This document shows, piece after piece, positions 43,413 to 51,977 of a stretch of DNA of 64,000 nt; the stretch's first letter is position 1, and each line of letters starts with the position of its first letter. The stretch spans positions 62,001-126,000 of the forward strand of contig JAJEIQ010000014.1 in assembly GCA_022827905.1 (NCBI GenBank). The letters run 5' to 3'. Source of the stretch: Pseudomonadales bacterium. Its GTDB lineage: Bacteria > Pseudomonadota > Gammaproteobacteria > Pseudomonadales > Azotimanducaceae. The position numbers and the translations under genes are program-made. The notes under the pieces were generated by a model. It had not been told where the DNA came from and ran no database searches. It worked only from the letters and a program-made list of their open reading frames with translations.

Positions 43413-44162
43413 ATGCTCAATCCGCCGAGACGACGGCGCATCTACCTCATGCGCCACGCCGAGGCCGCCTACGTTCAGGAAGATGGCTCGGTGACCGACA
43501 ACGAAAGACAGGTGGCCCTCACCCCCTTGGGCCGCATCCAAGCCCGCAAGCAGGCGGGCCTCTTGGCCAGCGTTCCCTTCGATCGGGCCGTCTGCTCCGG
43601 CCTGCCGCGAACCCTGGAAACGGCAACCCTAGTGCTGGCCGGACGGGAGGCGCCGCCGCTCGAGACGGTCCCCGAACTGGAAGAGGTTCGTCCCCGGCGC
43701 ACCCTTGAACCGCCCGCCGATCCACAGGCTTGGCTGGCCGACATGGCAAACCCTTGGGCGGCCGGGGAAACCCCCGAGGGGCGCTTCCTCGGCGGGGAGC
43801 GCTTCGCCGACTTCGATGCGCGGGTCCACCCGGCCTTCGATGCCCTCGTGGCCGCTGATGATTGGACCCACTTGCTGCTGGTGCTGCACGGCGCGGTCAA
43901 CCGCTCCATTCTCAACCACGTGCTGAACCTGCCTTGGCAAGGCCGGGTCAGCATCGAGCAGGACAACGCCTGCATCAACATCATCGACGTCGATCGGAAC
44001 GAGAATGGAACCGCAAACCGCTACCTGATCCGGGCGGTCAACGTCACCGGCTACAACCTGAACAAGTCCGGCATGGTGCTCACCAACATGGAGCAAACTG
44101 CGATGCGGATGGAGGAATTGCTGGAGCCCCGCGCCGAAGGCGGGGCGGGGCCCAGCGCATGA
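43413..44162 (+). CDS. Histidine-phosphatase-superfamily protein
   Basis: A 249-residue protein of the phosphoglycerate-mutase branch. IYLMRHAEAA has the RHxE motif (His15), SGLPRTLETA the second Arg, and LLVLHGAVNRSIL the distal catalytic His. It has the form of broad-specificity phosphatases rather than glycolytic mutase. AAGGAG precedes ATG 43413. A small VOC gene follows. Confidence 0.85.
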   Translation: MLNPPRRRRIYLMRHAEAAYVQEDGSVTDNERQVALTPLGRIQARKQAGLLASVPFDRAVCSGLPRTLETATLVLAGREAPPLETVPELEEVRPRRTLEPPADPQAWLADMANPWAAGETPEGRFLGGERFADFDARVHPAFDALVAADDWTHLLLVLHGAVNRSILNHVLNLPWQGRVSIEQDNACINIIDVDRNENGTANRYLIRAVNVTGYNLNKSGMVLTNMEQTAMRMEELLEPRAEGGAGPSA

Positions 44163-44282
44163 GGGATGGTCAGGGACTGAATCCCTCAACAACAGATAAA
44201 TGCACGATCACCTCCTCGCTTTCCGTTGAACACGGCGCGCATAGTGCGCTAAGTTGTTTGGCATTGCAATGCGGAGAACAGC

Positions 44283-44636
44283 ATGCAGCTTGAAGGCATT
44301 CATCATGTGTCGATCAACGTCAAGGACGTCGATGAGGCGTTGGGCTTCTACGCCGATCTGCTCGGCATGGAGAAGCTTGACCGGCCGGATTTCGGCTTCC
44401 CCGGCGCGTGGCTGCGCAGCGGTGCGCAGGAGGTTCACCTAATCGGCATCGATTCCGGGCCACCGCTCAAGGAGCAGCACTTCGCCTTCAAGGTGGCGGA
44501 CGTGGACCGCGTGAAGGCCACCTTGGAAGGTGCCGGGTTGAAGTGCTCAAAGCCCTTCGAAATCGCCGGCGTCTGCCGTCAGGCGTTCACCCACGATCCG
44601 AGCGGCAACATGGTGGAGTTCAATCAGCGGCTTTAG
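44283..44636 (+). CDS. VOC-family glyoxalase-like protein
   Basis: A 117-residue protein with IHHVSINVKDVDEALGFYADLLGMEKLDRPDFGFPGAWL and DPSGNMVEFNQRL, both beta-alpha-beta-beta-beta modules and the terminal metal Glu. GGAG precedes ATG 44283. Upstream is a GCGCA-TAG-TGCGC inverted repeat (about 44238-44250). Substrate unknown. Confidence 0.87.
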   Translation: MQLEGIHHVSINVKDVDEALGFYADLLGMEKLDRPDFGFPGAWLRSGAQEVHLIGIDSGPPLKEQHFAFKVADVDRVKATLEGAGLKCSKPFEIAGVCRQAFTHDPSGNMVEFNQRL

Positions 44637-44652
44637 CGCCGCAGCGACCGGC

Positions 44653-45855
44653 TCAACCAAACACCGGCAGGGTCTCGAACGGCCCTTTCAGCACCGTTGA
44701 CGCAGCCCTCGGCTGCATCCAGCCGTCAATAGCTGTGGCGTACACGCGGCGGAAGTCCACCGTGTGGACCAGGTTTTCGCCATCAGTCAGTTCCGTCAGG
44801 CTGGGCGGCTTGCCGTAGTGCCCACCTTGGATCGGCTTGCCGGCCAGGAACATCAGGTTGGCGGTGCCGTGGTCGGTGCCGAGGTTGGTGTTCTCCGGCA
44901 CCCGGCGGCCGAATTCCGAATGCACCAGCATCACCACCCTATCGGCCTGCCCCAGGCGTTCCAAGTCGCGAATGAAGCCGTGAATGCCGTCGCAGGCATA
45001 GCTTAGGAGCCTTCGGTGCAGGTCGCCCTGCTGCACATGGGTGTCAAAGGCGTTGTTGCGGAACGCGACATGGTAGATGCGCGCCGGCAATCCCGCCCCG
45101 ATGCAGGCCGCCACCTTGGGCAGGTCCATCGGCGCGATGCCGTAGTCCACCGGCGAGCGGTAGTCCGACCAGGCTTGGCGAATACGCGCTGAAGCGCCGA
45201 GGGCGCTCCGGGCCACGTCGTTGAGGTAGGCGCGCGATGCGTTGCCGTCGTCTTGGTCGATGCGTGCCATCAACGCTTGCTGCGAGCGGAAGGCGCGACG
45301 TTGAAAGCGCTCCGGATCGTCGAAGACCACCGGCGTGTGCAGTCGGCTCTTAACCGCCAAGGACTGCGCCGACGCGATGTTGATGAGCAGTTCCGCTCCA
45401 GCGCCCCCGTTTTCGCCGATTGCGTCCGCCAGTCGGCCCAGCCAGCCGAACTCATCGCCTCCGCCAGGCATGCCTGTATGCCAATAGGCCATGGAGGTGA
45501 AGTGGGAGTATGACGGCTGCTCGTAGCCGCAGCCGTGGACGATGGCGAGGTCGCCGCTGCGCCAGAGCCGCTCAAAGCCCAGCATGCCGGGGTTGAAGCC
45601 GAAATCGCCGTCCAGCTTGAGCAGCTCATCCGCCTTGATGCCAATGGTGGGACGCTGCCGGTAGTAGGCGTCATCGCCGTATGGCACCACGGTGTTCAAG
45701 CCGTCATTGCCACCGGAGAGTTCAACCACCACTAAGATTCGGTCCGCCTCATCCCGACGCGGCGCCGCCCAGGCACGGCGGTCGAAGACGGGCGCCGTGG
45801 CCAGCGCCGCCGTTGCGGCGACCCCGCCCCTCAACAGACTTCGGCGATTGATCAT
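44653..45855 (-). CDS. DUF1501 Tat-exported protein
   Basis: A 400-residue protein. The N-terminus MINRRSLLRGGVAATAALATAP is a twin-arginine signal peptide. The body has VVELSGGNDGLNTVVPYGDDAYYRQRPTI and VHSEFGRRVPENTNLGTDHGTAN, DUF1501 hallmarks resembling the alkaline-phosphatase/sulfatase fold with metal ligands. Function is unknown. ATG 45855 is set by GGAGGG just upstream; GTG 45867 is less likely. It follows the DUF1800 gene by 36 nt; these two families very often occur as a pair. Confidence 0.85.
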   Translation of the reverse strand: MINRRSLLRGGVAATAALATAPVFDRRAWAAPRRDEADRILVVVELSGGNDGLNTVVPYGDDAYYRQRPTIGIKADELLKLDGDFGFNPGMLGFERLWRSGDLAIVHGCGYEQPSYSHFTSMAYWHTGMPGGGDEFGWLGRLADAIGENGGAGAELLINIASAQSLAVKSRLHTPVVFDDPERFQRRAFRSQQALMARIDQDDGNASRAYLNDVARSALGASARIRQAWSDYRSPVDYGIAPMDLPKVAACIGAGLPARIYHVAFRNNAFDTHVQQGDLHRRLLSYACDGIHGFIRDLERLGQADRVVMLVHSEFGRRVPENTNLGTDHGTANLMFLAGKPIQGGHYGKPPSLTELTDGENLVHTVDFRRVYATAIDGWMQPRAASTVLKGPFETLPVFG

Positions 45856-45891
45856 TCCTCCCTCCACTGCTTTTGGTCCCGCTTCCGCGCT

Positions 45892-47736
45892 TCAGCCCAA
45901 CTGATACTCCGGGCGGCTGAGCAGCGCGTGCAGCAAAAGCCGCAGCGGCTCCTCCAGATAGGAGGCCGCAGCGCGAATGTCCCCGGTGCCCAGCTCCGCC
46001 TCCAAGTAGTCCGCCAACGCGCTTTGCGTCGCTGGGTCCGGCGCCACTGAGAAGAACCGCTCCACCAAGTAGCCGACCACTTCCCGTGGGGTTTCGAGGC
46101 CTTCCCGAAGCACCATGCCAGTCAAGTCGAGGCGCGCAGTATGGCGGGGGATGGGCCTGACCCGCTCAATGGCCATCTGCCAGCCCCGGTAGCTGCCGTA
46201 GCGGGTGTTGAAGGCCTCGTCGCGGTCGGCAAGCAGGTTGGATGCCGCCATCTCCCCCATCCCTTCGGAAGCCATGCCGTCGCCCGCTAGGGCGGCGGGC
46301 CGAGTCGCCCGGCTGATGTCCATGCCGGCGCGCAGGCGCTCATGGACGCTCAGTATTTCCGCACCGTAGCTCGGATAGCGGTCCGGGGGCACGAAGGCGA
46401 TGTCGGGAAACGCCAAGTCAAGCACGAAGTTGCCCCGCTCGAAAAGCAGGCTCGGCGTGATCCAAGTGCGGCCCTCGCTCCAGCCCGCCACCGTGGGTGG
46501 ATGCATCAACCGCTGGCCCAGCGACTCGGTGACGGTGTTGAAATCCGGCGCGCCCGGCACGGCTTCAAGGCCCAGCTTGCGGTAGGTGGAGATGACGAAT
46601 TCAACCGGACCCTTGATGCGGGTGCCCAACACGTCGGGCGCGTAGAAGTGCCGCGACAGAAAAAGCCGCTCCAGAAAGGCGGCGATGTCGTAATCCGCCG
46701 CCTTCAGCCAAGCGCCGAGTTCCCGTCGGCCGCCGGCGTCCAGCGCCTCGCCCACGAAGTGCCGGTGGAGCTTACCGGCGATGAATTCGGCAGCGGCGTC
46801 CTGAGCCAGGATGATGTCGATGACTTCCACGCCGTTGAAGCGTCCCTCCCGGCCCAGGAAGCGTTTGCTGCCGCTGTCGTGAGCATCGGCGTTGAAATCG
46901 AAGTCGAGCCCCCTGTAGTTCCAGCCGGTGAATGCGCGGGCGGCTTCGCGCACGTCGGCTTCGCCGTAGTGGCCCACGCCCATGGTGAACAGTTCCATGA
47001 TTTCCCGGGCGAAGTTCTCGTTCGGCGAGCCCTTGACGTTGACGCCCGCATCCAGGAACGCCAGCATCGCTGGATCCTGGGCCACGCCGATCAACAGGGT
47101 GCGAAAGTCGCCGAGGCCCAGCCGCTGAAAGAGGCGCAGCTGCTTGAGCATCTTGCGGTAGTCGCGCACCTTGTCCTCGTTGGTGGCGAAGTGCCCGTGC
47201 CAGAACAGTGCCATGCGCTCCTGGAGCGGACGGGGACTCAACAGCATACGGTTGGCCCACCAGTAGGCGACCCGATCGGTTTCCAACCGGCTGGCGCGCA
47301 GCCAGTAGAAGAAGGCGTTGACCACGGGCTGCAGGGGCCGGTTGCCAGACGGCTTGGCTTGGATGCCGAGTGCCCCGCCCTGCTGGCGGGCTAAGGCGGT
47401 GGTGGCCGGACGACTGGGGGGAAAGGGGTCCAGCCCTTCGTCAAAGATCCCCGACGGCTCGAAATCCGGCAGCTTCGCCTCCGCCACCCCCTCGAAGTAC
47501 ACCAGCCGGCGCACCGCGGCCTTGGGCGTCAGAGCCGCCAACGCGGCCACCTCGGCGGGCGTGCCGCCGAAGCCAGCCCGCTCAAGAAGGTGGCGCGCCT
47601 CGGCCTCGCCCCAATCCTGAGGATCGATGGGCCGGAAATCGGCAGCGGTCCCGATCGGCAAGAGGGCTAGGCAGGCGCTTAGGACAAAATGGGCAAAGAC
47701 GCCGCCCCGCCACCAGTTCCCAGTTTGGCTTTTCAC
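45892..47736 (-). CDS. DUF1800 family exported protein
   Basis: About 614 residues. From GTG 47736 the protein begins with a short basic region and the hydrophobic FVLSACLALLPIGTAA, a plausible Sec signal. The body has EARHLLERAGFGGTPAEV, NRMLLSPRPLQERMALFWHGHFATN and NENFAREIMELFTMGVGHYGEADVREAARAFTGW, the DUF1800 signatures. The frame also stays open to ATG 47871, but that extra 45-codon segment consists of a palindromic-repeat insertion and a duplicated stretch (GVFAHF twice), so it is probably not native. Function unknown; it pairs with DUF1501. Confidence 0.85.
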   Translation of the reverse strand: MKSQTGNWWRGGVFAHFVLSACLALLPIGTAADFRPIDPQDWGEAEARHLLERAGFGGTPAEVAALAALTPKAAVRRLVYFEGVAEAKLPDFEPSGIFDEGLDPFPPSRPATTALARQQGGALGIQAKPSGNRPLQPVVNAFFYWLRASRLETDRVAYWWANRMLLSPRPLQERMALFWHGHFATNEDKVRDYRKMLKQLRLFQRLGLGDFRTLLIGVAQDPAMLAFLDAGVNVKGSPNENFAREIMELFTMGVGHYGEADVREAARAFTGWNYRGLDFDFNADAHDSGSKRFLGREGRFNGVEVIDIILAQDAAAEFIAGKLHRHFVGEALDAGGRRELGAWLKAADYDIAAFLERLFLSRHFYAPDVLGTRIKGPVEFVISTYRKLGLEAVPGAPDFNTVTESLGQRLMHPPTVAGWSEGRTWITPSLLFERGNFVLDLAFPDIAFVPPDRYPSYGAEILSVHERLRAGMDISRATRPAALAGDGMASEGMGEMAASNLLADRDEAFNTRYGSYRGWQMAIERVRPIPRHTARLDLTGMVLREGLETPREVVGYLVERFFSVAPDPATQSALADYLEAELGTGDIRAAASYLEEPLRLLLHALLSRPEYQLG

Positions 47737-47841
47737 TATGTCGAGCAAAGCACCCCGGAGCGAGGGTGTCCCGCCCTCGATGGAATTCCGCGGTTCAATT
47801 CGAGGGCAAGATGCCCTCGCTCCGCCAAAATGGGCAAAGAC
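47686..47841. repeat. 141-bp direct duplication flanking the repeat pair
   Basis: AAAATGGGCAAAGAC occurs at 47686-47700 and again at 47827-47841, and the bases after each copy remain similar (CCGCCCCGC vs CCGTCCCGC, then CAGTTTG in both). The offset is 141 bp, exactly 47 codons, so the DUF1800 frame stays open through it. It looks like a repeat-element insertion with duplication of flanking DNA. Confidence 0.65.
47756..47824. repeat. Dispersed palindromic repeat, copies 3 and 4 (inverted pair)
   Basis: Copy 3 (47756-47780) reads CGGAGCGAGGGT-GTCCC-GCCCTCGA; copy 4 (47799-47824) reads TTCGAGGGC-AAGAT-GCCCTCGCTCCG. They face each other 18 nt apart, so the pair could also fold into one long cruciform. 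Both belong to the same family as 7435 and 11650. Confidence 0.8.
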
Positions 47842-47860
47842 CCCGTCCCGCTTAGTCAGT

Positions 47861-47888
47861 TTGAATCCCATGGAACCGCCAGTATAAT
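47861..47888 (+). promoter_or_regulatory. Sigma70-type promoter of the HiPIP gene
   Basis: TTGAAT (47861-47866), a 16-bp spacer, then a perfect TATAAT (47883-47888). Transcription would start near 47895, giving a leader of about 55 nt to the ATG. Confidence 0.65.
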
Positions 47889-47951
47889 GCCGCTCGCCAG
47901 CAATCGCTGGCCCTTCCGGAACTTCAATCCAAGCAAGTCATGAGGATACCG

Positions 47952-48278
47952 ATGCTGCAACGCCGTTCATTTTTGAAGAAAAGCGCCCTCACCTTAGGCG
48001 CCATACCCGTCGCCAACCTGTTGGCGGGCTCAAGCGCTTGGGCCGCTGGCGAGGTGGAGATCACCGAAGACGACCCCATGGCGATGGCCTTGGGTTACAA
48101 GCATTCCGTGGACGACGTGGATACCGCCAAGTACCCCAAGTATGCGGACGGCCAGTTCTGCGACAATTGCGTTCAGTACAAGGCCACCAGCGAGGGCTGG
48201 GGTACCTGCGCCATCTTCCCCGGCAAGCTGGTTGCCGCCAAGGGCTGGTGCAATGTCTGGGTGGCGATTCCTGCCTAA
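47952..48278 (+). CDS. High-potential iron-sulfur protein (HiPIP)
   Basis: About 108 residues. A twin-arginine signal (LQRRSFLKKSALTLGAIPVANLL) exports the folded protein. The mature part has the four cluster cysteines: GQFCDNCVQYK, WGTCAIFPGKLV and KGWCNVWV. HiPIPs carry one electron in the periplasm, to a reaction centre or a terminal oxidase; the convergent cytochrome c oxidase operon next door suggests the latter (inference). Start is ATG 47952 with AGGA 5 nt upstream; ATG 47940 is an in-frame alternative. Confidence 0.92.
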   Translation: MLQRRSFLKKSALTLGAIPVANLLAGSSAWAAGEVEITEDDPMAMALGYKHSVDDVDTAKYPKYADGQFCDNCVQYKATSEGWGTCAIFPGKLVAAKGWCNVWVAIPA

Positions 48279-48287
48279 TCAACCGCT

Positions 48288-48324
48288 CCGGCGGGCGCAG
48301 CGCCCAAGCGGTGATGCCCGCCGG
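48288..48324. terminator. Hairpin between convergent HiPIP and cox genes
   Basis: CCGGCGGGC (48288-48296) pairs exactly with GCCCGCCGG (48316-48324); a small GGGC/GCCC stem lies inside. It lies just after the HiPIP stop and touches the coxIV stop, so it probably ends transcription from both sides. No T-run is present. Confidence 0.55.
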
Positions 48325-48325
48325 G

Positions 48326-48655
48326 TCAATCGCCCCAGCTAAAGGGCGTGAAGAACTCCTCGCGCGTGAGCCAGGTGTAGTCGGCCTCGCCGGCCATTAG
48401 GCCCACCAGCACGATCAGCACCAGGGTAGGCACGAGGATGGCGTAGATCAGCGCCATCCGCTCCCACATCATGTGCATGAAGATGGCGACAATCAGGCCC
48501 GCCTTGAGCATCATGAAGATGATGATGAGGGTCCAGCGCACATAGCCCTGGAACGCCACGTAGTCCACCATGTAGGAGGCGGCGCTGAGCACGAACAGCA
48601 AGCCCCAAACCCAGAAGTAGATGGAAATTGGATGTTGTTGGCCTTGGTCTGACAT
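48326..48655 (-). CDS. Cytochrome c oxidase subunit IV
   Basis: A 109-residue protein with three transmembrane segments: ISIYFWVWGLLFVLSAASYMVDY, LIIIFMMLKAGLIVAIFMHMMWE and LIYAILVPTLVLIVLVGLMAG. The FMMLKAGLIVAIFMHM segment is typical of the small bacterial subunit IV (COX4_pro type). It is the last gene of the cox operon, 28 nt after subunit III. The start at ATG 48655 excludes a longer frame that overlaps subunit III. Confidence 0.87.
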   Translation of the reverse strand: MSDQGQQHPISIYFWVWGLLFVLSAASYMVDYVAFQGYVRWTLIIIFMMLKAGLIVAIFMHMMWERMALIYAILVPTLVLIVLVGLMAGEADYTWLTREEFFTPFSWGD

Positions 48656-48683
48656 CGGTTGAAATCCCTGCTGGTCGTATGGA

Positions 48684-49385
48684 CTACCAAAGGTAGAAGA
48701 AAGCGAAAATAAAGACCCACACGAGGTCAACGAAGTGCCAGTAGAGGCCCATCGTCTCGACGATCTCGTAGCGGTTCTTGCGCCCGGTCATGAAGCCGGG
48801 CGTCTCCTTGTCCAAATCGCCGCGCCGCACCTTGAAGGCGGTGATGAACAGGAACAGCACGCCGAACGACACGTGGGTGCCGTGGAAGCCGGTGATCATG
48901 AAGAAGGCGGCGCCGAACTGCGGCGCGCCCATCGGGTTGCTCCAGGGCCGCACCCCCTCATCGACGATCAGCTTGGTCCACTCGAAGGCCTGCATGCCCA
49001 CGAAGGTGGCGCCGAGCACGGCGGTTGTCATCAGCAGCCAGAAGGTCGGCACCTTGCGCTTCTCGTAGCCAAACTTCACCGCCATGGCCATGGTGCCGCT
49101 GCTGGTGATGAGCACGAAGGTCATGATAGCGATCAGCAGCAATGGAACCGGCGTGCCCATGAACTCCAAGCCAAACACCTCGCTGGGGTTGGGCCAGGGC
49201 GTCGTGGTGGACATGCGCACGGTCATGTAGGACACCAGGAAGCAGGAAAAGATGAAGGTGTCGCTCAGCAGGAAGATCCACATCATGGCCTTGCCCCAGG
49301 GCACGTTCTTGAACGCCCGCTGGTCAGAGGACCAATCGTCAACAATGCCCTTGATTCCCGGCGCCAGGGCTACTGATTCAGCCAC
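48684..49385 (-). CDS. ctaE: Cytochrome c oxidase subunit III
   Basis: A 233-residue protein with about seven transmembrane segments. Conserved features include WIFLLSDTFIFSCFL, a Glu in AFEWTKLI, FFMITGFHGTHVSFGVLFL and the C-terminal GLYWHFVDLVWVFIFAFFYLW, the subunit III signature. It follows the subunit III-like gene by 110 nt. Confidence 0.93.
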   Translation of the reverse strand: MAESVALAPGIKGIVDDWSSDQRAFKNVPWGKAMMWIFLLSDTFIFSCFLVSYMTVRMSTTTPWPNPSEVFGLEFMGTPVPLLLIAIMTFVLITSSGTMAMAVKFGYEKRKVPTFWLLMTTAVLGATFVGMQAFEWTKLIVDEGVRPWSNPMGAPQFGAAFFMITGFHGTHVSFGVLFLFITAFKVRRGDLDKETPGFMTGRKNRYEIVETMGLYWHFVDLVWVFIFAFFYLW

Positions 49386-49495
49386 GTAATTGCTTTCCTT
49401 CTATGATGTGAGTGAGTGGTTGATGAGCTAAGTTCTAACCGTCTAAATGTGGGTGCGCAGATAATGTGCTTAAGTTCCAGCCGTCCGATGTCGGC

Positions 49496-50152
49496 TCAGG
49501 TCGAGAGCATCAAGCCAAACAGGATGAGCCAGACCACGAACAAAAAGTGCCAGTAAACAGCGCAAAGCTCCACGCCCAGCCGCGTCTTCGCCAGCGCCCC
49601 CGCCCAAGCATGGCCCGCGGTTCGGGCCAACGCCACCAGCCCACCGAGCAGATGCAGGACATGCAGCCCGGTGAGCACGTAGAAAAACGAATTGGCCGGG
49701 TTGCTGGCCACCAGATAGCCGGAAGCGGCAAGGCCCTGCCAAGCCATGAACTGTCCAGCCATGAAGGCCAACGCGCAGCCGCCGCCAACCACAAGGCCCC
49801 AACGGATGGCCAGCCATTGCTCCCGGGCCGCGCCCCGCCAAGCCCACTGCAGCCCCAAGCTGCCGGCAAACAAGATGGCGGTGTTGACCCACAGCAGGTC
49901 CGGCTCCGGCAGAGGACGCCAATCCGACAGCTCCATGCGGATGGAGTAGGCGCTGACGAACAGCGCGAACAGCGATGTGATGACGGCCAGCAGCACGCCC
50001 AACGCCACTTTTGGCGGCGCCGGGAACCCCACCCCCTCCTGCGCTCCCGAGGGCGCGCTGGCCACCCAAGGCTTGACGTTGATGGTCTGGCGCACCAGCC
50101 ACCAAACCACCGCCCCCATGAGAAGGGCCAGAAATACGAGCGTCGCAGTCAT
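49496..50152 (-). CDS. Second, divergent cytochrome c oxidase subunit III-like protein
   Basis: A 218-residue membrane protein. The first helix VFLALLMGAVVWWLV is followed by an interrupted hydrophilic loop. The C-terminal half has VLTGLHVLHLLGGLVALA and ELCAVYWHFLFVVWLILFGLM, matching subunit III, and MAGQFMAWQGLAASG in the middle. It starts 3 nt after coxA and precedes the canonical subunit III, so two subunit III paralogues share one operon. Confidence 0.85.
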   Translation of the reverse strand: MTATLVFLALLMGAVVWWLVRQTINVKPWVASAPSGAQEGVGFPAPPKVALGVLLAVITSLFALFVSAYSIRMELSDWRPLPEPDLLWVNTAILFAGSLGLQWAWRGAAREQWLAIRWGLVVGGGCALAFMAGQFMAWQGLAASGYLVASNPANSFFYVLTGLHVLHLLGGLVALARTAGHAWAGALAKTRLGVELCAVYWHFLFVVWLILFGLMLST

Positions 50153-50155
50153 GGA

Positions 50156-51976
50156 TCAGCCGTCCGTCTTGGTCTCGCCTTGGGCGCGGGCCTCGCCCTG
50201 GGCGCGGGCGGCAGCCATTTCCTCGGACGGCACGTTTTGCGGGATGAAGTCCTGCTCCGCCCCCGGCACCCCGTAGTCGTAGGCCCACCGGTAAACCGAC
50301 GGCAGTTGGTCCTCATCGAAGTTGCCGTGCCGCGGCGGCGTATGCGGGGTCTGCCACTCCAAGGTGGTGGCGTTCCACGGGTTGTGGCCAGCCTTCTCGC
50401 CGCTGAACAGGCTCTTGATGACGTTGTAGATGAAGATCACCTGGGCCAAGGCGACGACGATGGCCGCAACGGATATGGCCACGTTCAAGTCCTGCGCCGA
50501 CTCCGACATGAAGGCGGTTTCGCCGTAGGCGTAATAGCGCCGGGGCACGCCTTCAAAGCCCAAGTAGTGCATCGGGTAGTAAATGGCGTAGGTGCCAAGG
50601 AAGGTAATCCAGAAGTGGATCTTGCCCAGGGTCTCGTCGAACATCCTGCCGGTTATCTTCGGATACCAGTGGTAGATCGCGCCGAACACCACCAGCACCG
50701 GCGAAACCGCCATCACCATGTGGAAGTGGGCCACCACGAAGTAGGTGTCCGACAGTGGCAGATCGACGGTGACGTTGCCTAGGAACAGCCCAGTCAGCCC
50801 GCCGTTGATGAAGGTGAAGATGAAGCCGATGGCAAACAGCATGGGCACGGTCAGCTGAATGTTGCCCCGCCACAGGGTCAGCACCCAGTTGTACACCTTG
50901 ATGGCCGTCGGCACCGCGATGATCAACGTGGTGGTGGCGAAGAAGAAGCCGAAGTAGGGGTTCATGCCGCTGACGTACATGTGGTGCGCCCAGACGATGA
51001 AGCTCAGCGCGCCGATGGCGACGATGGCCCAAACCATCATCCGGTAGCCGAAGATGTTCTTGCGGGCATGGGTGGCGAGCACGTCGGAGACGATGCCGAA
51101 TGCCGGCAGGGCGACGATGTAAACCTCCGGATGCCCAAAGAACCAGAACAGGTGTTGGAAGAGGATCGGGCTGCCGCCGTCATAGGCGGTCTGCGCACCC
51201 TCCGCAATCATAGCTGGCATGAAGAAGCTGGTGCCGATCAGCCGGTCGAGAATCATCATGATGCAGCTCACGAACAGCGCCGGAAAGGCCAGCAGCGCCA
51301 GCACCGTGGCCATGAAGATGCCCCAGACCGTCAGCGGCATGCGCATCAGCGTCATGCCCCGCGTGCGCGCCTGCAGCACGGTCACCACATAGTTGAGCCC
51401 GCCCATGGTGAAGCCGATGATGAACACGCACAGCGAGATCAGCATCAGGATGATGCCCGCCCCCGTGCCCGGGGTGCCGCCAATCACTGCCTGCGGCGGG
51501 TACAGCGTCCAGCCCGCCCCGGTGGGCCCGCCGGGAACGAAGAAGCTGGCCACCAGAATCAGCACCGCCGCCAAATAGACCCAGTAGCTGATCATGTTGA
51601 CGTAGGGAAACACCATGTCCCGGGCGCCGCACATGAGCGGGATGAGGTAGTTGCCGAAGCCGCCCAAAAAGAGCGCCGTCAGCAGGTAGATGACCATGAT
51701 CATGCCGTGCATGGTCACGAACTGCAGGTAGTTGGCCGGATCGATCAGGGCGAAGGACTCCGGGAAGCCGAGCTGCAGGCGCATGAGGATGGACAGCACC
51801 AGCGCCACCAAACCGATGCCGATGGCGGTGATGCCGTATTGGATGGCAATGATCTTGGCGTCCTGGCTCCAGATGTACTTGCCGATGAACGTCTTGGGGT
51901 GGTACAGCGGCTCCTCGGCGACCTCGAACGGCCGCAGGTCCGCATCGGTGACTGCATCGTGGGCGACTTGAGCCAT
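50156..51976 (-). CDS. ctaD: Cytochrome c oxidase subunit I
   Basis: A 606-residue heme-copper oxidase catalytic subunit with 12 or more transmembrane helices. TMHGMIMVIYLL holds a heme a ligand; WFFGHPEVYIVALPAFGIVSD has the CuB His and cross-linked Tyr, which marks an A-type enzyme; WAHHMYVSGMN gives the CuB His pair and VVAHFHMVM the heme ligands. ATG 51976 has GGAGGA eight nt upstream and lies one base after the coxB stop. The C-terminus has a repeated ARAQGEARAQGE tail. Confidence 0.96.
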   Translation of the reverse strand: MAQVAHDAVTDADLRPFEVAEEPLYHPKTFIGKYIWSQDAKIIAIQYGITAIGIGLVALVLSILMRLQLGFPESFALIDPANYLQFVTMHGMIMVIYLLTALFLGGFGNYLIPLMCGARDMVFPYVNMISYWVYLAAVLILVASFFVPGGPTGAGWTLYPPQAVIGGTPGTGAGIILMLISLCVFIIGFTMGGLNYVVTVLQARTRGMTLMRMPLTVWGIFMATVLALLAFPALFVSCIMMILDRLIGTSFFMPAMIAEGAQTAYDGGSPILFQHLFWFFGHPEVYIVALPAFGIVSDVLATHARKNIFGYRMMVWAIVAIGALSFIVWAHHMYVSGMNPYFGFFFATTTLIIAVPTAIKVYNWVLTLWRGNIQLTVPMLFAIGFIFTFINGGLTGLFLGNVTVDLPLSDTYFVVAHFHMVMAVSPVLVVFGAIYHWYPKITGRMFDETLGKIHFWITFLGTYAIYYPMHYLGFEGVPRRYYAYGETAFMSESAQDLNVAISVAAIVVALAQVIFIYNVIKSLFSGEKAGHNPWNATTLEWQTPHTPPRHGNFDEDQLPSVYRWAYDYGVPGAEQDFIPQNVPSEEMAAARAQGEARAQGETKTDG

Positions 51977-51977
51977 G

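Noticed and set aside
46342-47394. Plus-strand ORF of 350 codons inside the DUF1800 gene
   Set aside because: Antisense shadow with no family resemblance.
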